Origin: Ancylobacter mangrovi
GTDB taxonomy: Bacteria > Pseudomonadota > Alphaproteobacteria > Rhizobiales > Xanthobacteraceae
Assembly: GCF_024752355.1 (NCBI RefSeq)
Contig: NZ_JANTHZ010000002.1
Span: 558,001-622,000, forward strand
Reading direction: 5' to 3'
DNA length: 64,000 bases
Part shown: in pieces, positions 1-8,996 of the stretch
How positions within the stretch are numbered: position 1 is the stretch's first letter
How the letters are laid out: every line of letters starts with the position of its first letter
Made by a program: the position numbers and the translations under genes
Notes under the pieces: model-generated
Databases searched by the model: none
The model's input: the letters and a program-made list of their open reading frames with translations, nothing else
What the model was told of the DNA's origin: nothing

Positions 1-980
1 TGCCAGCCGCCGAACACGTCCTCCACCTTGACGAGGCGCACGGGCGCGAACTTCGACTTGAACTCCTCGGCGACGGCGGCGTCGGCGACCCGGTTGTTGG
101 CCTCAGCGGCGATGCGCTGGCCCTCGGGCGAGTAGAGCCAGGTGAGGTAGTCGGTCGCGATCTTGCGCGAGCCGCGCTTGTCCACGACCTTGTCGACCAC
201 CGCCACCGGGAACTCGGCGAGCAGGCTGACCGGCGGCACCACGACCTGGAAGTTCTTGTCCTTGTACGCGTCCTTCACGCTGATGACCTCGGCCTCGAAG
301 GTGATCAGCACGTCGCCCTGCTCGCGCTCGACGAAGGAGGTGGTGGCGCCGCGCCCGCCGGTGTCGAACACCACGACGTTGGAGAACAGCTTCTTCACGA
401 AGGCGTCGGCCTTGGCGGTATCGCCGCCGAACTTCTCCAGCGCATAGGCGTAGGCGGCGAGATAGGTGTAGCGCGCATTGCCCGAGGTCTTCGGGTTGGG
501 GAACACCAGCTTGACGTCGTCGCGCACCAGGTCATCCCAGTTCTTCACGCCCTTCGGGTTGCCCTCACGCACCAGGAAGGCGGGGAAGGAGTACCAGGGC
601 GAGGAGGCGTTGGGCAGGCGCGACTGCCAGTCCTTGGCGACGAAGCCCTTGTCGACCAGGAACTGGATATCGGTGATCTGGTTGAAGGTCACGACGTCGG
701 CGGCGAGGCCCTCGACGATCGAGCGCGCCTGCTTCGAGGTGCCGGCGTGGCTCTGGTCGACCTTGATGTCCTTGCCGGTCTTCTCCTTGTAGGCCGGCTC
801 GAACTGCTTGTTGATGGCCTCGAACAGCTCGCGGGCGATGTCGTAGGAGGCGTTGAGGATGGTGGTCGGCTCATCCGCACGGGCCGCGGTGGCGAAGCCC
901 GGCAGGGCGAGCGAGGCCAGGGCGGGCGCCATCACGGGCGCGGCCATGGCGGAGAGGAACAGGCGGCGCGAGAGGCGCAT
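1..980 (-). CDS. sulfate/thiosulfate ABC transporter substrate-binding protein (3' end cut off)
   Basis: Periplasmic component that binds sulfate or thiosulfate and delivers it to a Cys-type ABC importer. Translation begins at ATG 980, with GGAG seven bases upstream; 326 residues are visible and roughly the last twenty lie beyond base 1. The N-terminus is an export signal with a twin-arginine-like SRRLFLS at residues 4-10 and probable cleavage after ARA (~residue 36). Family blocks are clear: GNPKGVKNWDDL, NPKTSGNARY and FDTGGRGATTSF, which shape the oxyanion pocket. Sbp and CysP types cannot be separated from this sequence alone. The permease and ATPase genes probably follow outside the window. 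An AT-rich palindrome lies about 75 bases upstream. Confidence 0.93.
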   Translation of the reverse strand, partial: MRLSRRLFLSAMAAPVMAPALASLALPGFATAARADEPTTILNASYDIARELFEAINKQFEPAYKEKTGKDIKVDQSHAGTSKQARSIVEGLAADVVTFNQITDIQFLVDKGFVAKDWQSRLPNASSPWYSFPAFLVREGNPKGVKNWDDLVRDDVKLVFPNPKTSGNARYTYLAAYAYALEKFGGDTAKADAFVKKLFSNVVVFDTGGRGATTSFVEREQGDVLITFEAEVISVKDAYKDKNFQVVVPPVSLLAEFPVAVVDKVVDKRGSRKIATDYLTWLYSPEGQRIAAEANNRVADAAVAEEFKSKFAPVRLVKVEDVFGGW

Positions 981-1052
981 GGCAATTCTCCACTTGTCGC
1001 AGCCGGCGCGGCGCGGCCAACACGGGCGCCGATCACCATTTGCATTAGAATT

Positions 1053-1075
1053 ATGTGAAATAAGATATTTCACAT
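1053..1075 (-). promoter_or_regulatory. palindromic operator upstream of the sulfate-binding protein gene
   Basis: A perfect inverted repeat with 10-base arms (ATGTGAAATA / TATTTCACAT) around a 3-base centre. It sits 73-95 bases upstream of the sulfate-binding protein start and stands out as an AT-rich island in GC-rich DNA. On the minus strand it is followed by AT-rich sequence containing CATAAT and CTAAT, which could form a -10 element, so the palindrome may overlap the promoter. The dyad shape suggests a dimeric repressor or activator responding to sulfur supply; the regulator is not identifiable here. Confidence 0.6.
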
Positions 1076-1184
1076 TGCATTTCGTGTAGCATGGACAATT
1101 TCGCTGCGGAAGAGGGATAATGGTGATCCGCCGCTTGGGCCGGCCCCAAGCTGCGCTCTCACCCGGCAACCGTGCCGCGCGGAT

Positions 1185-1226
1185 GACGTCCGGCGGGCGC
1201 CGCAGCCGCAAAGTCCGCCGGACGTC
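1185..1226 (+). repeat. 12-bp inverted repeat (hairpin) upstream of trpF
   Basis: Arms GACGTCCGGCGG (1185-1196) and CCGCCGGACGTC (1215-1226) are perfectly complementary around an 18-base loop, in the 240-base gap between the sulfur operator and trpF. No T-run of terminator quality follows (only TTT). No leader peptide with tryptophan codons is visible around it. It may shape the trp mRNA leader or be a protein-binding dyad. Confidence 0.5.
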
Positions 1227-1321
1227 GCGTTTGCCTGCCCCCGGTGTCGGGTCCGCCGGCCATCAAGACCTCGCCTCGCGCGCCCGATCCGTGCTAGTGG
1301 GCTCTGTTCGAGGAGACCGCC

Positions 1322-3303
<1,982 letters not shown>

Positions 3304-3307
<4 letters not shown>

Positions 3308-4143
3308 CCACCCGCCTCGCCACCCGTTTCAAGGCCTGCGCCGAACAGGGCCGCGCCGCGCTGGTGACCTTCATCACCGCCGGCGACCCGGACCACGACA
3401 CCTCGCTCGCCCTGCTCAAGGCGCTGCCGGGAGCCGGCGCCGACGTGATCGAGCTCGGCGTGCCCTTCACCGACCCGATGGCCGACGGCCCGGCGATCCA
3501 GGCTGCGGGGCTGCGCGCGCTCAAGGCCGGGCAGACGCTGGCCAAGACGCTCGCCATGGTGCGCGAGTTCCGCGCCGGCGAGGCGGACACGCCGGTCGTG
3601 CTGATGGGCTACTACAACCCGATCTACATCTACGGCGTCGAGCGCTTCCTGAAGGACGCCAAGGAGGCCGGGGTCGACGGGCTGATCGTGGTCGACCTGC
3701 CGCCGGAAGAGGACAACGAACTGTGCCTGCCGGCGCTCAAGGCCGGGCTCGACTTCATCCGCCTCGCCACCCCGACCACCGACGACCGGCGCCTGCCGGC
3801 GGTGCTCGCGAACACGGCGGGCTTCGTCTACTACGTCTCCATCACCGGCATCACCGGCGCGGCGACGCCCGACGCCGACGTGGTCGGCCAGGCGGTGGCG
3901 CGCATCAAGCGCCACACCGGCCTGCCGGTCGCGGTCGGCTTCGGCGTGAAGACCCCGGCCCAGGCGGCCGCGATCGCCGCCGGCGCCGACGGCGTGGTGG
4001 TCGGCTCGGCGCTGATCGACGCGCTGCGCGGCTCGCTCGACGCCGGGGAGCGGGCGACGCCCGCCACCGTTCCCGCCGTCACCGGCCTCGTCAGCGCGCT
4101 CGCCGAGGCGGTGCGCGGGGTCGCCCGGGCGGCGGCCGAATAG
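3304..4143 (+). CDS. trpA: tryptophan synthase alpha chain
   Basis: Cleaves indole-3-glycerol phosphate to indole and glyceraldehyde 3-phosphate; indole passes through the tunnel to TrpB in the alpha2-beta2 complex. The 279 residues match the family's usual length. The catalytic pair is present as E50 (VIELGVPF) and D61 (DPMADGP), and the phosphate-binding loops GITG and GFGVKTP are intact. The ATG overlaps the trpB stop in an ATGA tetranucleotide, so translation is probably coupled. trpA is followed by accD and folC, the common alphaproteobacterial order. Confidence 0.98.
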
Positions 4144-4279
4144 GGACGGCCTTTTCATCGCCCCGCTTGAGGCTTAGATGAGGCTCACACGAGCCTTGGG
4201 TGGGCCCTCGACGCGAGGGGGCCTGGATCGGGTCGGCGGACCGCCGCCGGCCTTTTCGCTTTCTTCCGGAGCCACACCG

Positions 4280-5242
4280 TTGAACTGGATCTCGAACGTC
4301 GTCCGCCCGAAGCTGAACAGCTTCCTCAACCGCCGGGACGTGCCGGAAAATCTCTGGGTGAAATGCCCCGAGACCGGGCAGCTCGTGTTCCACAAGGACC
4401 TCGAGGCCAACCTGTTCGTGGTCCCGAACTCGGGCTACCACATGCGCATGGAGCCGGCCGCGCGGCTGCGCTCCATGTTCGACGGCGGCAAGTGGTACGA
4501 CGTCGCCCTGCCCTCGGTGGCGGCGGACCCCCTGAAGTTCCGCGACGAAAAGCGCTATGTCGACCGGCTCAAGGACGCCCGCGCCAAGACCGGCGCGCAG
4601 GATTCGCTGAAGGTCGGCTACGGCAAGCTCGACGGGCTGCCGGTGACCATCGCGGTGCAGGATTTCGGCTTCATGGGCGGCTCGCTCGGCATGGCGGCGG
4701 GCGAAGCCGTCGTCACCGGGCTCGAGACGGCCGCCTCGCGCGGCACGCCCTTCATCATGTTCGCCTGCGGCGGCGGCATGCGCATGCAGGAGGGCATCCT
4801 CTCGCTGATGCAGATGCCGCGCACCACCTGCGCGATCCAGGAACTGCGCGAAGCGCGGCTGCCCTACATCGTGGTGCTGACCAACCCGACCACGGGCGGC
4901 ATCACCGCCTCCTACGCCATGCTGGGCGACGTGCAGATCGCCGAACCCGGCGCGCTGATCGGCTTCGCCGGCCCGCGCGTGATCGAGCAGACCATCCGCG
5001 AGAAGCTGCCCGAGGGCTTCCAGCGCTCGGAATATCTGCGCGATCACGGCATGGTCGACATGGTGGTGCACCGCCACGAGATGCGCGACACGCTGGCCCG
5101 GCTGTGTCGGCTGATGATGCGCGCGCCCGCGCCCGGCGCGGACCAGCCGGCCCCGGCGGCGCCGGGCACCGAGGCGCCGCGCCCCGCACCCGAGCCGGCC
5201 GCCGAGGGCGCGACCCCGCCCGCGGCGCCCGCCGGCGCCTGA
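4280..5242 (+). CDS. accD: acetyl-CoA carboxylase carboxyltransferase subunit beta
   Basis: Beta half of the carboxyltransferase that moves CO2 from carboxybiotin to acetyl-CoA, the first step of fatty acid synthesis. I place the start at TTG 4280 because GGAG lies 8 bases upstream and the protein then begins with the family N-terminus ([10 protein letters not shown]). The crotonase-like core is intact ([50 protein letters not shown]). The four-cysteine zinc ribbon of E. coli AccD is reduced to a single Cys (CPETG...[10 protein letters not shown]), as is usual in this lineage. The last ~40 residues are a Pro/Ala/Glu-rich tail. folC follows after 13 bases. Confidence 0.96.
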   Translation: MNWISNVVRPKLNSFLNRRDVPENLWVKCPETGQLVFHKDLEANLFVVPNSGYHMRMEPAARLRSMFDGGKWYDVALPSVAADPLKFRDEKRYVDRLKDARAKTGAQDSLKVGYGKLDGLPVTIAVQDFGFMGGSLGMAAGEAVVTGLETAASRGTPFIMFACGGGMRMQEGILSLMQMPRTTCAIQELREARLPYIVVLTNPTTGGITASYAMLGDVQIAEPGALIGFAGPRVIEQTIREKLPEGFQRSEYLRDHGMVDMVVHRHEMRDTLARLCRLMMRAPAPGADQPAPAAPGTEAPRPAPEPAAEGATPPAAPAGA

Positions 5243-5255
5243 CCCGGAGACCGAG

Positions 5256-6599
5256 ATGGCCGTCGGGTCCGCCACCGGCGCTTCCGCACCCGGAAGGCGC
5301 CCGGTCGAGGATATCTTCGCCCGCCTGCTGGCGCTGCATCCCAAGCTGATCGACCTGTCGCTGGACCGCATGTGGCGGCTGCTGGAGCGGCTCGGCCACC
5401 CCGAGCAGCGCCTGCCGCCGGTGATCCACGTCGCCGGCACCAACGGCAAGGGCTCGACCGTCGCCTTCATGCGCGCGGTGCTCGAGGCCGCCGGCCAGCG
5501 GGTGCACGTCTACACCTCGCCGCATCTGGTGCGCTTCAACGAGCGCATCCGGCTCGCCGGGCGCCTCGTCGACGACGAGACCCTGAGCGAGGCGCTGGCC
5601 CGCGCCGAGGCGGCGAACGAGGGCGAGCCGATCACCTTCTTCGAGATCACCACCGCCAGCGCGCTGCTGCTGTTCGCCGAGGTGCCGGCCGACGTGCTGC
5701 TGCTGGAGGTCGGGCTCGGCGGCCGGCTCGACGCCACCAATGTGGTCGACAAGCCGCTGGTCAGCGTCATCACCCCGGTCTCGATCGACCATGTGGACTT
5801 CCTCGGCGAGACGGTGACCGAGATCGCCGGCGAGAAGGCCGGCATCCTGCGGCGCGGCGTGCCGGCGGTGCTCGGGCGCCAGCCGGCCGACGCGCTGAGG
5901 GCGATCGAGCGCCGGGCGGCGCGGCTCGCCGTGCCGCTCACCATCCAGGGCGAGCAGTTCCAGGCCTATGAGGAGAACGGGCGGCTGATCGTCGCCGACG
6001 AGCAGGGGCTGCTCGACCTGCCGCGCCCGCGCCTCGTCGGCCCGCACCAGATCGACAATGCCGGCCTCGCGGTGGAGGCGCTGCGCATCGCCGGGCTGAG
6101 ACTGGCGCCGAGCGCCTATGAGCAGGGCATGCGCGCCGCCGACTGGCCGGCGCGGCTGCAGCGGCTCGGCCCCGGCCCGCTGACCCAGCGCGCGCCGGAG
6201 GGCGTCGACGTCTGGCTCGACGGCGGGCACAACGCCGCCGGCGGGCAGGCGCTCGCCGCCGCGCTGGCCGATCTCGAGGACCGGGTGTCGCGCCCGCTGG
6301 TGCTGATCGTCGGCATGCTGGGCACCAAGGATTCGGGCGCCTTCCTCGCCCCCTTCGCGGGGCTCGCGCGCGAGCTGATCGCGGTGCCGGTGCCGGGCGA
6401 GCACAAGGCGCAGCCGCCCGAAGCGGTGGCCGCCGCCGCGGCACTGCACGGCATCGCCGCCTCGACCGCGCCGAGCGTCGCCGCGGCGCTGGACGGGCTC
6501 CGGGACTACCCGGTCGGCCCGCCGCCGCGGGTGCTGATCACCGGCTCGCTCTATCTCGCCGGCGCGGTACTGGGCGAGAACGGCAGCCTGCCGGACTGA
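5256..6599 (+). CDS. folC: bifunctional dihydrofolate synthase / folylpolyglutamate synthase
   Basis: Adds glutamate to dihydropteroate and then lengthens the polyglutamate tail of folates, in the cytoplasm, using ATP. 447 residues. The Mur-ligase-type P-loop GTNGKGS is at 61-67. It is followed by the folate-loop region YTSPHLVRFNERI, the central LEVGLGGRLDATNV and the carbamylated-lysine region GEKAGILRRGVPAV; the C-terminal ligase domain has WLDGGHNAAG. It is the last gene of the trp-accD-folC run and is convergent with infC. The infC terminator lies in the 149-base gap between them. Confidence 0.96.
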   Translation: MAVGSATGASAPGRRPVEDIFARLLALHPKLIDLSLDRMWRLLERLGHPEQRLPPVIHVAGTNGKGSTVAFMRAVLEAAGQRVHVYTSPHLVRFNERIRLAGRLVDDETLSEALARAEAANEGEPITFFEITTASALLLFAEVPADVLLLEVGLGGRLDATNVVDKPLVSVITPVSIDHVDFLGETVTEIAGEKAGILRRGVPAVLGRQPADALRAIERRAARLAVPLTIQGEQFQAYEENGRLIVADEQGLLDLPRPRLVGPHQIDNAGLAVEALRIAGLRLAPSAYEQGMRAADWPARLQRLGPGPLTQRAPEGVDVWLDGGHNAAGGQALAAALADLEDRVSRPLVLIVGMLGTKDSGAFLAPFAGLARELIAVPVPGEHKAQPPEAVAAAAALHGIAASTAPSVAAALDGLRDYPVGPPPRVLITGSLYLAGAVLGENGSLPD

Positions 6600-6655
6600 C
6601 GCCCCCTCTTCCCGCATCGGCGGAGCGGCGCCGGCGCGCTTTTTCGGGCCCGGAC

Positions 6656-6691
6656 ACGAAAACGCCTCCCGGCCGAAGCGGCGGGAGGCGT
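6656..6691 (-). terminator. rho-independent terminator of infC
   Basis: A perfect 10-bp stem (6662-6671 paired with 6682-6691, arm CGGGAGGCGT on the minus strand) with a 10-base loop is followed on the minus strand by a short T-run (GTTTTCG). It lies about 58 bases beyond the infC stop. It may also slow transcription coming from folC, though the plus-strand side lacks a T-tract. Confidence 0.75.
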
Positions 6692-6748
6692 CCTGAATCC
6701 AGTCGGGCGGGCCGAAGGCCGCGCCGGGAGCCGTGAGGGCCAGCCCGC

Positions 6749-7306
6749 TCAGCGCGGGGCCAGCACCATGATCATCTGCCGGCCTTCGAGCGAGGGCTCG
6801 GCCTCGACCTTGGCCAGCGTCGCCAGCTCTTCCTTGACCTTGTTCAGAAGCTTGTAGCCCAGCTCCTGATGGGCCATCTCGCGGCCGCGGAAGCGCAGGG
6901 TGATCTTCACCTTGTCGCCTTCCTCGAAGAAGCGGTGGATGGCCTTCATCTTCACCTCGTAGTCATGGGTGTCGATGCCGGGGCGCAGCTTGATTTCCTT
7001 GATCTCGACGATGTGCTGCTTCTTGCGCGCCTCGTTGGCCTTCTTCTGGTTCTGGTACTTGAACCGTCCGTAGTCGAGGATCTTGCAGACCGGCGGGACC
7101 GAGTTGGGAGCGATCTCGACCAGATCGAGGCCCGCGTCCTGCGCCATGGTGATCGCGTCGCGCGTCGGAACGACGCCACGATTCTGCCCATCCTGGTCGA
7201 TGAGCTGCACTTCGCGGATGCGGATGTCTTCGTTGACGCGCGGGCCTTCCTTTTCCGGCGCGACGGGTCTCATGGGGCGACGAATGGTGGTCTTCTCCTC
7301 TGCCAT
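6749..7306 (-). CDS. infC: translation initiation factor IF-3
   Basis: Binds the 30S subunit, blocks premature 50S joining and checks start-codon pairing. 185 residues. The N-domain has [17 protein letters not shown] and the linker helix region [18 protein letters not shown]; the C-domain has [18 protein letters not shown] and [13 protein letters not shown]. Translation begins at ATG 7306; many infC genes use a rare start codon, which is not evident here. rpmI and rplT do not follow, so they must lie elsewhere. A good promoter is upstream and a terminator downstream, so infC appears to be a single-gene unit. Confidence 0.97.
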   Translation of the reverse strand: MAEEKTTIRRPMRPVAPEKEGPRVNEDIRIREVQLIDQDGQNRGVVPTRDAITMAQDAGLDLVEIAPNSVPPVCKILDYGRFKYQNQKKANEARKKQHIVEIKEIKLRPGIDTHDYEVKMKAIHRFFEEGDKVKITLRFRGREMAHQELGYKLLNKVKEELATLAKVEAEPSLEGRQMIMVLAPR

Positions 7307-7609
7307 TGCAGGATAGCTTGCGGGGTCGTCGTCTCACCGCGCTTCGAGGGTGCCGGCCGGCTCAGTCTGCCGCGCGCATAAAACGGTCGCAGAACATCGT
7401 GACAAACCAGGCAGAAGTCAACGGCGTGACGACAGGTAGCTGGCCCCGTTCCAGCCGAACGGCGCCTATTTTGCCGGCCGCGACGCCGCTCGCGCTGTTC
7501 GCGCCGCGCCGCTGCCTGTAGTGGAAGATGGCGCGCCAGCGGCGAATCGCAACCCTTCGGCCCTCGTGCCCCCGCCCTGGCCGCGCCCGCGACGACAGGA
7601 TCCGTGCCC
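7307..7609. other. 303-base gap between divergent infC and the hydrolase gene
   Basis: No convincing open frame. It holds the infC promoter described separately, with about 70 bases of infC leader. The remaining ~200 bases next to the hydrolase gene are GC-rich and show no clear promoter to my eye. Confidence 0.6.
7377..7405 (-). promoter_or_regulatory. sigma70-type promoter of infC
   Basis: On the minus strand TTGTCA (7405-7400) and TTTATG (7382-7377) are separated by 17 bases. This is close to the housekeeping consensus and unusually AT-rich for this window. Transcription would start near 7370, leaving a leader of about 64 bases before the infC start. Confidence 0.6.
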
Positions 7610-8416
7610 ATGAACGATGCCCCTCCCGCCCGCCCGAACGATGCCCCGAACGCCGCTCCCCGCTTCATTGCGGTCGGCGACGACGCCCGCCGGATCGCGG
7701 TGCGCGAGACGCCCGGCAGCAGAGGCGCCGGGCCCGGCGTGTTCTGGTGCGGGGGCTACCAGTCCGACATGCGCGGCACCAAGGCCGAGGCGCTGGCCGA
7801 ATGGGGCGCGCGGGCCGGGCGCACGGTAGTGCGCTTCGACTATTCCGGCCATGGCGAATCCGACGGCGCCTTCATCGACGGCACCATCTCGCGCTGGGCC
7901 GAGGAGGCGCTCGCCGTGTTCGAGTGCGAGACCGGCGGGCCGCAGATCGTGGTCGGCTCCTCCATGGGCGGCTGGATCGCGCTGCTGCTGGCGCGCGCGC
8001 TGGCGGCGCGCGGCGCCGGCGGGCGGCTCGCGGGGCTGGTGCTGATCGCGCCGGCGCCGGACTTCACCGAGGCGCTGATGTGGGAGGCGATGAGCCCGGA
8101 GATCCGCGCCGAGCTGATGGAGAAGGGCGTGTGGTACCGCGAATCCGAATACGGCCCGCCGCAGCCGATCACCCGCGCCCTGATTGAGGACGGGCGCCGC
8201 AACCTGGTGCTCGGCGCGCCCTTCGCCGTGGGCTGCCCGGTGCGCATCCTGCAGGGCGTCGCCGACGAGACCGTGCCCTGGCAGCACGCCATGCGGCTGG
8301 TCTCGTGCCTCGCCGAGGACGACGTGGTGCTGACGATGGTGAAGGACGGCGACCACCGTCTGTCGCGGCCGGAGGACATCGCCCGCATCATCGACGCGGT
8401 CGAGACGATTGCGTGA
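7610..8416 (+). CDS. alpha/beta hydrolase (S33 / ABHD10-like)
   Basis: A serine hydrolase of unknown substrate, 268 residues. The nucleophile elbow is GSSMGG and the oxyanion region is FWCGGYQSDMRGTKA. The acid is probably in GVADETVPW and the histidine is in DGDHRLS near the C-terminus. The block RFDYSGHGESDG resembles bacterial relatives of the ABHD10 thioesterase/depalmitoylase group. I chose ATG 7610 because AGGA lies nine bases upstream; a GTG at 7604 would be too close to it. It is convergent with rsmD, 12 bases between the stops. Confidence 0.85.
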   Translation: MNDAPPARPNDAPNAAPRFIAVGDDARRIAVRETPGSRGAGPGVFWCGGYQSDMRGTKAEALAEWGARAGRTVVRFDYSGHGESDGAFIDGTISRWAEEALAVFECETGGPQIVVGSSMGGWIALLLARALAARGAGGRLAGLVLIAPAPDFTEALMWEAMSPEIRAELMEKGVWYRESEYGPPQPITRALIEDGRRNLVLGAPFAVGCPVRILQGVADETVPWQHAMRLVSCLAEDDVVLTMVKDGDHRLSRPEDIARIIDAVETIA

Positions 8417-8428
8417 GTCGAGGGCGGG

Positions 8429-8986
8429 CTAGGCGGGGCCGCGCAGGAAGGTGAGCTCGCTGTCGTCGTAGCGCCGGCGCTCCAGCTCCTCGAAGCCCTC
8501 CGGCGGCGCGAAGGCGGCCTCGACCGATTCCTCCACCACCACCAGCGCGGCCGGCGCCAGCCATCCGCCCTCGATCAGGCCCGCGAGCGCCTTTTCCGCC
8601 AGGCCGCGCCCATAGGGCGGGTCGCAGAAGACGAGGTCGAAGGCGTCGCTGGCGAGCGCGGCGCCGAGCTTCGTCGCGTCGCGGCGGAAGATGCGGGTGA
8701 TGCCGCCCAGCCCCAGCGCCTCTACATTGGCGCGGATGATTCCGCGCGGCTCGGGGGCCTCGTCCACGAACACGGCGAACTTCGCGCCGCGCGAGAGCGC
8801 CTCCAGCCCCAGCGCGCCGGTGCCGGCGAACAGGTCGAGCACCCGCGCGCCGTCAGCCGGGTCGCCATAGGCATGGGCGAGGACGTTGAACAGCGCCTCG
8901 CGCAGCCGGTCGGAGGTCGGGCGGGTGGCGGCGGAGGAGGGGCCGCGCAGGCCCCGGCCCCGGAAGCGGCCGCCGACGATGCGCAT
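8429..8986 (-). CDS. rsmD: 16S rRNA (guanine(966)-N(2))-methyltransferase
   Basis: Methylates G966 of 16S rRNA using S-adenosylmethionine. The 185 residues match the family. N-terminal MRIVGGRFRGRGL and RPTSDRLREALFN are RsmD hallmarks; the SAM-binding LDLFAGTGALGLEALSRG is at 50-67 and the catalytic DPPYGRG starts at D122. It lies 10 bases downstream of the pseudouridine synthase gene on the same strand, a pairing common in this order, so both rRNA modification enzymes are likely co-transcribed. Confidence 0.95.
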   Translation of the reverse strand: MRIVGGRFRGRGLRGPSSAATRPTSDRLREALFNVLAHAYGDPADGARVLDLFAGTGALGLEALSRGAKFAVFVDEAPEPRGIIRANVEALGLGGITRIFRRDATKLGAALASDAFDLVFCDPPYGRGLAEKALAGLIEGGWLAPAALVVVEESVEAAFAPPEGFEELERRRYDDSELTFLRGPA

Positions 8987-8996
8987 CGTTCAGCCC

